From positions 1,860,001-1,924,000 of the forward strand of contig NZ_CP177239.1 of NCBI RefSeq assembly GCF_046773475.1: a stretch of 64,000 nucleotides of DNA, written 5' to 3'. How positions within the stretch are numbered: position 1 is the stretch's first letter; the number at the start of each line of letters is the position of its first letter. Positions 17,492-25,126 of this stretch are shown here, one piece after another. A program made the position numbers and the translations under genes. The DNA is from Nitratireductor aquimarinus (lineage in GTDB: Bacteria > Pseudomonadota > Alphaproteobacteria > Rhizobiales > Rhizobiaceae). A model generated the notes under the pieces. That model had not been told where the DNA came from, did no database searches, and saw only the letters and a program-made list of their open reading frames with translations.

Positions 17492-18334
17492 ATGGCGATC
17501 AGCATGAGACATTCCCAACGCACCCAGCTCTGGGTTTCCCTCGGCCTTTACGGCTATCTTTTCCTGACGCTGTTCCTGCCGCTCGGCGTGATTGCGCTCT
17601 GGGCCTTCTATGATCCGGCAGTGGGCTGGTTTCCGCCCGACATCATTCCCCGCTCCTTCTCGCTTTCGGCGTGGGGCGACGTGCTGTCGGACCGGCACAT
17701 CCTGCCCTCCGCCCTGCTCAGCTTCTTCGTCTCGACCGTGGTGACGCTGCTCACCGCAACGCTCGCCTTTCCCACGGCCTGGGCGCTGGCGCAGTTTCCC
17801 TTCCGCCTGAAGCGCGCGGTCGAGGTGTTCGTGCTGGCCCCGATGATCGTGCCGGGCATCGTCGTGGCCGTCAGCCTTGGCGAGATCTTCTTCGGCATGG
17901 GGCTTGCCGGCACGGTGCAGGGCATCATTCTGGTGCAGACCGTCGGCACGCTGCCGCTGATGATCCGCATTCTCACGGCGACGCTCGAGGGCATTCCCAA
18001 CGAGCTGATCCTCGCGGCCCGCACGCTGGGTGCGGCACCCCGTGTTGCGGTGATGCGGATTGCGCTGCCGCTCGCCTGGCCCGGCTTTCTTGCCGGCGGC
18101 CTCTTGAACTTCATCGCCTCGTTCGAGGAGTTCGAGAAAAGCTTCATGGTCGGTGCGCCCAAGGTGCAGACGCTGGCCGTGCGCCTGTGGAGCTATCTGG
18201 GCGGCGAGATCCTGGTTCTGCCGACCGCCGCTGCCGTCACCTTCCTGCTTCTGGTGCCCATGCTGATCATCTTCTTCATCGCCGAACGGCTGATGAAGGA
18301 AGACGTGATGGCTGCGGGCCTCGGAAAACTCTAG
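17492..18334 (+). CDS. ABC importer permease, second subunit
   Basis: A 280-residue inner-membrane protein with about six hydrophobic segments and the EAA loop LAARTLGAAPRVAVMRIALP. It begins 3 bp after the first permease gene and is the PotC-type half of the channel. The segment ILVQTVGTLPLMIRILTATL precedes the loop, as in related permeases. Confidence 0.9.
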   Translation: MAISMRHSQRTQLWVSLGLYGYLFLTLFLPLGVIALWAFYDPAVGWFPPDIIPRSFSLSAWGDVLSDRHILPSALLSFFVSTVVTLLTATLAFPTAWALAQFPFRLKRAVEVFVLAPMIVPGIVVAVSLGEIFFGMGLAGTVQGIILVQTVGTLPLMIRILTATLEGIPNELILAARTLGAAPRVAVMRIALPLAWPGFLAGGLLNFIASFEEFEKSFMVGAPKVQTLAVRLWSYLGGEILVLPTAAAVTFLLLVPMLIIFFIAERLMKEDVMAAGLGKL

Positions 18335-18384
18335 ATCGCCGCGCGTCAAACCGGACGCACAAATGACGATCTGGGCTTCTTATG

Positions 18385-18434
18385 GAGCATCGGAACAAGC
18401 CGAAAACCGGATTCCACTTTTCGGTCCGATGCTC
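18385..18434. repeat. Rhizobiales-type interspersed palindromic element
   Basis: Perfect 10-bp arms GAGCATCGGA and TCCGATGCTC enclose AAGCCGAAAACCGG and CCACTTTTCGG. I recognise this as the common intergenic palindrome of Rhizobiales genomes. It sits between the second permease and the glycerophosphodiesterase genes and could act as a transcript-stabilising or attenuating hairpin. Confidence 0.7.
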
Positions 18435-18458
18435 GAACGCCAACAAGGACATTCAATC

Positions 18459-19259
18459 ATGGCATTCTCCTTCCACATCGGTGAAACCGGCCCGCTGCAC
18501 CTTTGCGGCCATCGCGGCAACTCCATCGCCGCGCCCGAAAACACCTTCGCAGCATTGCGCTCCTGCCACGCCGAGGGCGGCCGCAGCTGCGAGATCGACA
18601 CGGTTCTGACCAGCGATGGCGAGATCATCGTGCTGCACGATCTCTCGGTCGACCGCACCAGCGACGGCACAGGCCCGGCCCGCACCCTGACGGCGGCGGA
18701 AATCGCAAAACTCGACGCCGGTTCCTGGTTCGGACCGGAGTTTGCCGGTGAGCGCATTCCCACCCTGACCGATTTCCTGATGCTTGCCCGTGAGCTCGAC
18801 ATGGGTCTGGAAATCGAGGTCAAGGAGAAGGTCGACCTCGACGGCTATATCCGCGAACTGAAGAAGATCGCCGCCGACCCGGCAAACCTCGAACGCATGA
18901 TGATGATCTCCTTCGACCATGCGAGCCTCAAGCGCATCAAGGAAGAGATTCCGGGCATCCTGACCGGCGGCATCGCCCATGAGCGCTATGGCGACCCGCT
19001 TGCCGTGGTGAAGTCTGCCAATCTCGACGAGCTTTGCATCGACCTGGCCGTCTTCGATCTGGACGATGCGCGCCGCCTGAAGGCGGAAGGCATCGCCATT
19101 CGCTGCCACGCCTATGCACCGAAGAAATTCGAGGCAGCGCTGCGCGAAGGGCTCGACTGGACCGAAACGCTGAAGACCGCCTTTGCCGAGCGCCTGATCG
19201 ACACGCTGTCGGGCGATGACGTGGCATGGCTGCGCCGTTTCGTCGAGGAAAACAGCTAA
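18459..19259 (+). CDS. Glycerophosphodiester phosphodiesterase
   Basis: A 266-residue enzyme that splits glycerophosphodiesters to glycerol 3-phosphate and an alcohol. It has the GDPD motif CGHRGNSIAAPENT (His18), the metal-binding pair in SCEIDTVLTSDGE (Glu45, Asp47) and catalytic His60 in VLHDLSVDRTSDGTG. There is no signal peptide, so it is cytoplasmic and acts on imported substrate. The ATG at 18459 is preceded by CAAGGAC. It closes the operon of repressor, phosphatase and ABC importer and is followed by a bidirectional terminator. Confidence 0.9.
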   Translation: MAFSFHIGETGPLHLCGHRGNSIAAPENTFAALRSCHAEGGRSCEIDTVLTSDGEIIVLHDLSVDRTSDGTGPARTLTAAEIAKLDAGSWFGPEFAGERIPTLTDFLMLARELDMGLEIEVKEKVDLDGYIRELKKIAADPANLERMMMISFDHASLKRIKEEIPGILTGGIAHERYGDPLAVVKSANLDELCIDLAVFDLDDARRLKAEGIAIRCHAYAPKKFEAALREGLDWTETLKTAFAERLIDTLSGDDVAWLRRFVEENS

Positions 19260-19286
19260 GGCGCTCTGCCTTCTGGCGACACACAT

Positions 19287-19325
19287 GAAAAAGGCCCGCA
19301 ACCGGATCGGCTGCGGGCCTTTTTC
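19287..19325. terminator. Bidirectional intrinsic terminator
   Basis: AAAAAGGCCCGCA and TGCGGGCCTTTTT form a long GC-rich stem with an A-run on one side and a T-run on the other. It lies between the convergent glycerophosphodiesterase and PTS genes, so it can end transcripts from both directions. Confidence 0.9.
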
Positions 19326-19347
19326 ATATTCTGGAAGCGCGCGCGCT

Positions 19348-19632
19348 TTACTTGCGCAGCTCGCCTTCGATCTTGTCGAGCGCCTCGGCCTTGCCCATGC
19401 CCGTCAGGAAGGCGAGCGTCACGATGGACGGCACGTCGAGATCCGACGGTAACTGCGTGGTGGAAACGATCAGATCGACGCCGGTAAGTTCCGAACGGAC
19501 TTCCGTTGCCTTGCACTGGCGCGGCTCGATGGTGATGCCGCGCTCCTTCATGGCCTCGGTCACGGCATTCGCGACCACCGTGGAGGTGGCGATGCCGGTG
19601 CCGCAGGCGAAAAGAACGGTTTTCTTGCTCAT
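19348..19632 (-). CDS. PTS galactitol-type EIIB
   Basis: A 94-residue cytoplasmic phosphocarrier. The motif TVLFACGTGIATSTVVA places the phospho-accepting cysteine at residue 10, and the size and pattern fit GatB-type EIIB. It passes phosphate from EIIA to the sugar entering through EIIC. It is the last gene of the IIC-IIA-IIB group and is separated from IIA by two palindromes. The true sugar is not shown, because no dehydrogenase or kinase gene is adjacent. Confidence 0.85.
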   Translation of the reverse strand: MSKKTVLFACGTGIATSTVVANAVTEAMKERGITIEPRQCKATEVRSELTGVDLIVSTTQLPSDLDVPSIVTLAFLTGMGKAEALDKIEGELRK

Positions 19633-19655
19633 GGACTTCTCCCTACCAATGGAGT

Positions 19656-19698
19656 CTGAACCGCATCATCGCGTCATGGAGACGATGATGCGGTTCAG
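19656..19698. repeat. Long perfect intergenic palindrome
   Basis: CTGAACCGCATCATCG and CGATGATGCGGTTCAG form perfect 16-bp arms around an 11-nt loop, between the EIIA and EIIB genes. It resembles Rhizobiales interspersed palindromes and may modulate the EIIA/EIIB transcript ratio. Confidence 0.75.
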
Positions 19699-19714
19699 GG
19701 ACTTTTTCTCAAAA

Positions 19715-19755
19715 CAGTTCCGGAAGGGAAACCGGTTCCCGTTCTCCTGGAACTG
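19715..19755. repeat. Second interspersed palindrome next to the EIIA stop
   Basis: CAGTTCC and GGAACTG flank GGAAGGGAAACCGGTTCCC and an inner TTCTC segment. I recognise this type as a very frequent Rhizobiales intergenic repeat. It lies immediately 3' of the EIIA gene. Confidence 0.6.
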
Positions 19756-19757
19756 CC

Positions 19758-20219
19758 TTACTTCAAAACCGCAGCGACATCATCGACCGACGATGCCTGC
19801 ATGAGGCCAGAAATAGCCTCTTCGCTCTGGATCGTCGCCATGATTTCCTGAAGCATCTCGATCTGGCGATCCTTGTCGTTGAGCGCCATCAGGAAAACCA
19901 GGCCCACCTCGACCGGCTCGTCCGGGTCTTCCATATTGGCGAAGGCGACCGGCTTCTTGAGCGTCGCCAGCGCGATGCCCGGCTTCAGAACATGCTCCGG
20001 ATCCGTGTGCGGCACCGCGACATTCACCGCGTGGCCGAGCGGCAGACCGGTCGGCATCGAGGCTTCGCGGGCGAGAACCGCATCGGCAAAACTGTCCTTC
20101 ACATAACCGGCAGCCTGAAGTTTTTCCGCCAGCAGTCGGATGACAGCCTCGCGGCTGTCGGTGTCGACCCCGAGGACAATCGCCTCGGGATCGATGTGGT
20201 TCATAAGGGCTTCAGCCAT
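19758..20219 (-). CDS. PTS fructose/galactitol-type EIIA
   Basis: A 153-residue phosphocarrier of the PTS_EIIA_2 fold. The motif VNVAVPHTDPEHV carries the phosphorylatable His71, and GIALATLKKPVAFANMEDP with VGLVFLMALNDKDRQIEML are family segments. It receives phosphate from HPr and passes it to EIIB. It lies 11 bp downstream of the EIIC gene in the same operon. In alphaproteobacteria such EIIA proteins can also be regulatory, but its position argues for transport. Confidence 0.87.
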   Translation of the reverse strand: MAEALMNHIDPEAIVLGVDTDSREAVIRLLAEKLQAAGYVKDSFADAVLAREASMPTGLPLGHAVNVAVPHTDPEHVLKPGIALATLKKPVAFANMEDPDEPVEVGLVFLMALNDKDRQIEMLQEIMATIQSEEAISGLMQASSVDDVAAVLK

Positions 20220-20230
20220 TCACTAACCTA

Positions 20231-21634
20231 TTAGCCTTCCTGTGCAGTGTCGTCTTCCGCACCAGCAGCCCGTTCCCAGGCCTGCGTGTTGCGGCGGTAG
20301 AGCCAGAAGCACGCCGCGATGAGCGCGGCAAGCAGACCCAGCCCGGCAACGCCGAGATCGCGGATCGCTGCGATGACCACGTAGGAGATCCACAGGAAGC
20401 CGTCGACCACCGAGGTGATCTGGACCGCGTTCTCGGGCATCTCGAAGCCGGAATCGATTGCTGCGCTGGTGAAAAGCGGCGCAAGCGCATTGGCCACGTA
20501 GAAGCCGACGGCCAGCGTAACCGTGCCGACGATGACCATGCGGAACACATTGCCGCGCATGAGCGGCGCCGCCATCGCGACGATGAACGGAATGACCGCA
20601 AGGTCGGCGAACAGGATCACGCGGTTGCCCGGCAGGATCACCGAAAGGGCGATGGCGATGGGCACCAGGATGAGCGACGACGAGATCGCGGCCGGGTGGC
20701 CGATGAGGATCGCCGAATCGAGACCGACCAGCAGTTCGCGGTCGCCCGTGCGCTTGCGCACGAATTCCTGTGCGGCTTCCGAAACCGGCAGCAGGCCCTC
20801 CATCAGGATCTTCACCATGCGCGGCAGAAGCAGCATCACGGCGGCGAGCGTCATGCCCGTCTGCAGAACCTTGGAGAGAACCGTGCCGAAATCGCCGGCA
20901 TTGTAATAGCCGATGGCGCCGAGCACGAGGCCGATGACCAGACCCAGAACGACCGGCTCGCCGAACACGCCGAAGCGGCGCTCGATGGTTTCGGTCGAGA
21001 TGTTGATCTTGTTGACACCCGGGATGCGCTCGATGATCCAGTTCACGACGATGGCGATCGGCAGGATCTGCGCGGATGCCAGATGCGGCACCGAAACGCC
21101 GGGAATGCCGTAGAATTTCTGCACCGCACGCGCCGACCAGTCGGCGAAGAGCAGCGACAGGGCGGCCATCAGCGCGGTGATGACGAGGCCGTAGCCGAGG
21201 CTGCCCGTGGCGGCGACGGCGAGCGAACCGATGAACGCGAAGTGCCAGAAATTCCAGACGTCGACATTCAGCGTGCGGGTCATGCGCGTGAGAAGCAGCA
21301 CGATGTTGACGGCGATGCCGATGGGAATGACCCAGAGACCGACCGACGAACCAAACGCGATTGCGGCAGCCGAAGGCCAGCCCACATCAACGATATCGCG
21401 CTGGATACCCGTGTTGGTGACGATGGCCTGCGCAACATCCCCGATGGAGCCCAGCATGAGGCCGAGCACGAGATTGATGCCGATGAAAGCCACGCCGATG
21501 GTGACGGCAGCGCGAAACGCCTTGCCGACCTTGGCCCCCAGAACAACGGCGATGACAAAGATGACGATGGGCAACAGAACCGTTGCGCCGAGTGTGTCCA
21601 CGGCCGTTTTGAGGCCGCTCAGAAATGCGTCCAT
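20231..21634 (-). CDS. PTS galactitol-type EIIC permease
   Basis: A 467-residue membrane protein with about ten hydrophobic segments and the GatC-type sequences GVSVPHLASAQILPIAIVVN, INISTETIERRFGVFGEPV and GHPAAISSSLILVPIAIALS. It translocates and phosphorylates a hexitol-like sugar with EIIA and EIIB. Galactitol-type PTS genes are unusual in this order of bacteria, whose PTS is mostly regulatory. No sugar-specific regulator or catabolic enzyme is next to it. Confidence 0.87.
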   Translation of the reverse strand: MDAFLSGLKTAVDTLGATVLLPIVIFVIAVVLGAKVGKAFRAAVTIGVAFIGINLVLGLMLGSIGDVAQAIVTNTGIQRDIVDVGWPSAAAIAFGSSVGLWVIPIGIAVNIVLLLTRMTRTLNVDVWNFWHFAFIGSLAVAATGSLGYGLVITALMAALSLLFADWSARAVQKFYGIPGVSVPHLASAQILPIAIVVNWIIERIPGVNKINISTETIERRFGVFGEPVVLGLVIGLVLGAIGYYNAGDFGTVLSKVLQTGMTLAAVMLLLPRMVKILMEGLLPVSEAAQEFVRKRTGDRELLVGLDSAILIGHPAAISSSLILVPIAIALSVILPGNRVILFADLAVIPFIVAMAAPLMRGNVFRMVIVGTVTLAVGFYVANALAPLFTSAAIDSGFEMPENAVQITSVVDGFLWISYVVIAAIRDLGVAGLGLLAALIAACFWLYRRNTQAWERAAGAEDDTAQEG

Positions 21635-21929
21635 TTTCCTCCCCCTGAAACACTGTTCATAACCATTCCCGGAAAGAACATTTGTTTATCTAAATAGACG
21701 TAAGTTTATGACTTGACCTCAGCCGGCTGTCAATCGGGGATTCCCGGCCCCAAAATGCGTTTTTCCGGAAAAAATGCGCCCTGTGATTTCCGCATAAGCT
21801 GCACTCCGTCGCATATTTCAATCACAAGATGAATACACGGAATGGACGGGGCGATGCAGCTCTTTCAACATGAAATACCCTTTCTGACCTCCCATGCGGC
21901 AACGCCCGCGCCACCTCCGTAAATCAGCC
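21635..21929. promoter_or_regulatory. Upstream region of the PTS operon
   Basis: An AT-rich segment at about 21657-21715 (AACATTTGTTTATCTAAATA and a following TTTATGACTTGAC) precedes the EIIC start and probably holds the minus-strand promoter and a regulator site. No clear dyad could be assigned. The remainder to 21929 shows no gene. Confidence 0.4.
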
Positions 21930-22062
21930 TTGAGAATTCACTTCGCACCGCGTGCGAAGTGTGCCGCCAAAGCCGGCCCTCCCGCCCCCCGGGCCGGCCT
22001 CTCCCAAAGTCTTGCCTCACTTCCTGGAAGTGTCGGCGAGGCTTTGGGACCCAATTTCTCAA
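21930..22062. other. Structured element with three hairpins closed by an outer stem
   Basis: An outer stem TTGAGAA (21930-21936) with TTCTCAA (22056-22062) encloses three hairpins. The first is CACTTCGCAC/GTGCGAAGTG (21939-21961, 3-nt loop). The second is GCCGGCCC/GGGCCGGC (21972-21998). The third is a long one, CCCAAAG/CTTTGGG (22003-22048), with CTTGCC/GGCGAG and CACTTC/GAAGTG inside. Such nested, nearly perfect pairing suggests a folded RNA or a mosaic repeat. It shares an 18-bp sequence (21962-21979) with 45983-46000. Confidence 0.5.
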
Positions 22063-22106
22063 AAGCGCAACCGCCTCGTACGGCTGCCTGATCCAGGGGT
22101 CCGAAA

Positions 22107-22328
22107 GTGCCCGCAAAACCGCTAACCGACCACCATTCCATTGAAGTGCTTCTCGATGAGATGGCGCAACAGGGCCACTCCAGTGCGGAAGTGGATATTC
22201 TGATGGTGCGGCAGGGGCCGGTTGACCTCGACCTTCTCCAGGACTGCAAACGCAATCACCCCTTTTTCGGACCGAAGCTCGTCATGAAAGAGCGCATCAA
22301 GCGTCTCCGGCTGAAACTTCAGGGCTAG
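22107..22328 (+). CDS. Possible small hypothetical protein
   Basis: A GTG-started frame of 73 residues (MPAKPLTDHHSIEVLLDEMA...) with host-like codon use and a basic C-terminus (KERIKRLRLKL). No family is recognised and the ribosome-binding site is weak. It could be a real small gene or a decayed fragment; the surrounding 450 bp hold nothing else coding. Confidence 0.35.
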   Translation: MPAKPLTDHHSIEVLLDEMAQQGHSSAEVDILMVRQGPVDLDLLQDCKRNHPFFGPKLVMKERIKRLRLKLQG

Positions 22329-22498
22329 GGTCAGGACCCTGGCGCACTCTCCTGCCTTGCCGGCACGAATGCAGGCATCGCGCCGAAGGATCACGCTCCT
22401 TCCGGTGCGTTCTTTGCGTTCGAGAGGCTCGCTTTTGCTGAACAGTCTCACGCCACTCCGCAGGAGCCAGTGAAAAGAAAAGGTCGGCGATAGAAAGC

Positions 22499-22537
22499 GG
22501 CCGTGCCTCTCTGCAAGTCCGCAAGAGAGACGCGGCC
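22499..22537 (-). terminator. Hairpin downstream of the 22552-23565 gene
   Basis: GGCCG and CTCTCT-type arms pair with AGAGAG and CGGCC around AAGTCC, just past the stop of the minus-strand gene. The following minus-strand sequence is only weakly T-rich (CTTTCT), so termination is likely but not certain. Confidence 0.4.
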
Positions 22538-22551
22538 TGATCTTGCTCCGC

Positions 22552-23565
22552 CTATTCTTCCGGGCTGCGCGCGGCGACCCTCGCCCCTGCCTGATAATGG
22601 GCGAGCACACCTTCATACCCAAACAGGGATGCCGCGACCCGCGACGCGATGGCGTCGGCCAGATCCCCCTTCGCGTCGGGAACCAGCAATTCTTCCATCC
22701 GGGAGGAAACCTGCACTTCACGCGAGTCCGAATCCAGCAGGTGCCAGTAGATCCGAACTTCATCGGACTCGACCTGCACACTGGTCAGCAGCTCATAAAC
22801 ATTGCTGCCTGCTCCATATGTCTCGCGAACGCGGGCGCTCACCGCATCGAGCTTTTCCTCCGGACGCACCCCGACCGAGCGAATTCCCTCCTTCCGGCCG
22901 ACCTTCAGCCACAGCGCGTCGTTCAGCATGTTCGCGAGTTGGGTGGCGTCCGCACTGGAAGGATTTGCACGAGCGCTGTCTAGCAACAGGACAGCGCCGC
23001 CACCTCCGGATTTGCCCGGCTGCCCGAGCCAGACCGGTGCATATGTCGACACGGCTAGAGCCGCTGCGGCAAGCAGTGCTGCACCGGCGACCAGAGAGGG
23101 GCCTTTGTTGAAGCCCCGGGACAGATTGCTCATGAAGGCGGATGTCGATGAGCGCTTGTCGAATGTTGGAACATAGGCGCCGAGCGGAATGGCAATCTGG
23201 ACGACATCGCCCTGCCCGGCCTCGGCATAATACTCCCTGAGCGACTTGCGCAATTGCCCGGCGGCAATGCGGACGATGGGATCGACGGTTGCATCGAAAT
23301 TGGCGTCGCGCCCGAACACATCGACTGCAATGGTGAAAGCCTTGATCCTGTCGGCGCGCCCTGCCACCGTTTCCTCGACCACGAAACGCAGAAACCGCTT
23401 GTTGCGGTCGGACGCTCGAAACTCCGGATTCTCAAGAAGGCGCTCCAGGGCGAGAAGGCGCTCGTCATTCGCCTGCTTTTCGCTCGAGGTCTCCCTGGTC
23501 AGCGCCACCTCTTTTCCTGTCGCCCGAGCCCCAGCTTCATTGGTATTTTTTTTCTGCAGCATCAT
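22552..23565 (-). CDS. Membrane-anchored protein with the N-terminal domain of Rhizobiales 'adenylate cyclase-like' regulators
   Basis: A 337-residue protein. Residues 38-135 (LERLLENPEFRASDRNKRF, KAFTIAVDVFGRDANFDATV, DPIVRIAAGQLRKSLREYY, IPLGAYVPTF) form a module I recognise at the N-terminus of many Rhizobiales proteins annotated as adenylate cyclases or TolB-like regulators. It is probably a winged-helix-like domain. A single membrane segment lies at about 157-176, then a periplasmic domain. No cyclase catalytic domain is present. The start at 23565 is preceded by GCGAGAG. The function is unknown; it may be a one-component membrane regulator. Confidence 0.6.
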   Translation of the reverse strand: MMLQKKNTNEAGARATGKEVALTRETSSEKQANDERLLALERLLENPEFRASDRNKRFLRFVVEETVAGRADRIKAFTIAVDVFGRDANFDATVDPIVRIAAGQLRKSLREYYAEAGQGDVVQIAIPLGAYVPTFDKRSSTSAFMSNLSRGFNKGPSLVAGAALLAAAALAVSTYAPVWLGQPGKSGGGGAVLLLDSARANPSSADATQLANMLNDALWLKVGRKEGIRSVGVRPEEKLDAVSARVRETYGAGSNVYELLTSVQVESDEVRIYWHLLDSDSREVQVSSRMEELLVPDAKGDLADAIASRVAASLFGYEGVLAHYQAGARVAARSPEE

Positions 23566-24102
23566 CTCTCGCTTTTCGCAAGTTTCGAGAGCAATTGCGG
23601 CGCCGGCGTCTGAGCCAGGCACCATCCTCTCCTGTCATTGTTTCAACCGTCGCGACAAACAGGCAGCAGGGCTGCCCGGCGTAAACGGTGCGTATCGATA
23701 TCGGCGTGCTGCGTGCCACAAAGTTGGCATGACTGTTCGAGTTGCCGTGGCAGGCATGGCAATTCATGCGCTGGCCAGCAGTGTTACGCATTGGAAAACG
23801 CACTACGCATTCGACGCCTGCCACCGTGAGAGTCTTCGGGACTCTCCCAATGGCCTGCCCGGATCATGAACACCTCGAATTAAGCCCCGGAGACTGGACC
23901 GAACTCCGACACGCAAAGCTGTGCGGTAACAAAACACCGACATGGCTCGCCCGTCGCCGATGATTCTCAAAATCCGCACCGCGCGGCTTATGAACAAGTA
24001 AGCCACCACACGCGAACGCTACGCCGTAAGGCAGCGTGCGCTTACGGTGTTCCTGTGGAAACCGAAGGGACTGGTGCTTTAACGTTCTGGGTGAAAACCG
24101 GC
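23566..24102. other. Gene-free stretch left of the prophage
   Basis: No gene is recognised in this 537-bp region. It holds a GAGAGTC-TTCGG-GACTCTC hairpin near 23827-23845 and CCGTAAG/CTTACGG near 24026-24048. The divergent gene at its left probably uses a promoter here. The right end abuts the prophage attachment site. Confidence 0.5.
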
Positions 24103-24149
24103 GCTGCCGGAGAGACTCGAACGCTCGACCTCTCCCTTACCAAGGGCGT
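24103..24149 (+). repeat. Prophage attachment site, left (attL), partial tRNA-Thr copy
   Basis: This 47-bp sequence matches 45741-45787, the 3' half of the tRNA-Thr gene, at all but three positions. It includes an uninterrupted 23-bp identity at 24124-24146 versus 45762-45784. It is the duplicated tRNA end left by site-specific integration and marks the outer prophage boundary. Confidence 0.88.
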
Positions 24150-24198
24150 GAATGGATGGAGAAACCGCGCAAAACGTGGATTTTCAACAAGGCACTCG

Positions 24199-24245
24199 AC
24201 AGAAACTTCACGGTATGTTCCGGTGTTTCTGTCAGGTTTCTGTCA
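24199..24245. promoter_or_regulatory. Integrase arm-type sites, left
   Basis: TTTCTGTCA occurs at 24226-24234 and 24237-24245, with an inverted near-copy GACAGAAA at 24198-24205. The same 9-mer occurs twice just after the integrase gene (45655-45675). Direct repeats inside both prophage ends fit tyrosine-integrase arm sites. Confidence 0.6.
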
Positions 24246-24315
24246 TCACCGACGATAAAAGAACCCCGACCACCACTAGGGCAACCGGGGCGAGTCGGAG
24301 AGAAGGCGCGAAGGT

Positions 24316-24702
24316 TTAAGGCGGCGGCCCTCGGCTCCGCTGGGAGGCTTCAAGGCGCTGCAGGATCTCCCGCGTCACCCTCATATCGGCCGCAAGGCTG
24401 CTCAGCGTCCCCTCCACCGCCCGCATTGCCATTGCCGCATCGCTTGCCTGCTTTTCGACGTTGGAGATCCGCAGCTCGTGATTGTCGAGCATGCGCGCGG
24501 TGGTCTCGATTGCGGCAACTCTCTCGGTGAGACGGTCGATCCGCTCGGTGTTGTAGCGCTGACCAGCGCTCATCCGCTCCCAGGTCGCGCCCCAGGCCGC
24601 GACACCCGCCACGAACCCGAGAAGAATGACCACCGTGTTGAGGTTCCATTCCCATTTCCATTGCGGTGTGCGCATTGGTTTTTCCTCGCCGGCTTCTGCC
24701 AT
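24316..24702 (-). CDS. Phage membrane protein with coiled coil, lysis region
   Basis: A 128-residue protein with one membrane segment (about 20-38, TVVILLGFVAGVAAWGATW) and a long heptad-like helix (about 48-122, ERIDRLTERVAAIE, MAMRAVEGTLSSLAADMRVT). The family is not recognised. It is the distal gene of the endolysin/spanin group, so a role in lysis or envelope association is likely. AAAGGGCGG precedes the ATG at 24702. Confidence 0.6.
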   Translation of the reverse strand: MAEAGEEKPMRTPQWKWEWNLNTVVILLGFVAGVAAWGATWERMSAGQRYNTERIDRLTERVAAIETTARMLDNHELRISNVEKQASDAAMAMRAVEGTLSSLAADMRVTREILQRLEASQRSRGPPP

Positions 24703-24726
24703 GGCCCGCCCTTTGAATGCGTGTGA

Positions 24727-24939
24727 TCACTTTCCGCAGCGGTATTTCTGATACCGGCCACGATGCTGTGCGATGGCGACGGCGGTCACGCGGTCATTCG
24801 CCACCAGGTAAGAGTTTGTGGCCGGCGCCGGGCTGATCGGCACCAGCACGTCGCAGGGCTCAGTGATCGCCGCCGTCTGGCAGGCAGCCACCAAGCTTAT
24901 CGCAAAGAGCGGGATCGTCCGCGCCAAGAACTTCAACAT
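24727..24939 (-). CDS. Outer-membrane spanin-like lipoprotein (Rz1-like)
   Basis: A 70-residue protein with a lipoprotein signal peptide (MLKFLARTIPLFAISLVAAC; lipobox VAAC, Cys20). The mature part carries a proline-containing segment (VPISPAPATN). Its start lies inside the 3' end of the upstream spanin-like gene in another frame (80-bp overlap), which is the classic nested Rz/Rz1 layout. Together they would fuse inner and outer membranes in the last step of lysis. The ATG at 24939 has GGAAGGG upstream and is preferred to 24954. Confidence 0.65.
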   Translation of the reverse strand: MLKFLARTIPLFAISLVAACQTAAITEPCDVLVPISPAPATNSYLVANDRVTAVAIAQHRGRYQKYRCGK

Positions 24940-25126
24940 CGATGGCCCTTCCATCTTTCAGGATTGTGATGCGGTCGGATTGAAGGCGCTGCAAAACCGA
25001 CGCAGAGCCCCGCTGGTGGCCGTAGAGATAAATTCCGCCAGAGATGACGGAGATAGCCAGAACCGCAGCCAGAGCCTTCCCCAGCGGCGAGAGCAGCACA
25101 CGGGAGGCGAAACCGAGCCCAAACAT
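24860..25126 (-). CDS. Inner-membrane spanin-like protein (Rz-like)
   Basis: An 88-residue protein with one N-terminal membrane segment (ALAAVLAISVISGGIYLYG, about 18-36) and a periplasmic part. Its ATG overlaps the endolysin stop (TGATG), and its 3' end overlaps the lipoprotein gene. The position after endolysin and the topology fit an i-spanin, although it is shorter than lambda Rz and the coiled coil is weak. Confidence 0.6.
   Translation of the reverse strand: MFGLGFASRVLLSPLGKALAAVLAISVISGGIYLYGHQRGSASVLQRLQSDRITILKDGRAIDVEVLGADDPALCDKLGGCLPDGGDH

Noticed and set aside
16586..18349. Long minus-strand frame opposite the permease genes
   Set aside because: It is low-complexity, rich in His, Gly, Gln and Arg, the typical antisense reading of GC-rich membrane-protein genes.
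22552..23565. Adenylate cyclase
   Set aside because: Only the N-terminal module shared with cyclase-annotated Rhizobiales proteins is present; no class III cyclase catalytic motif is seen.
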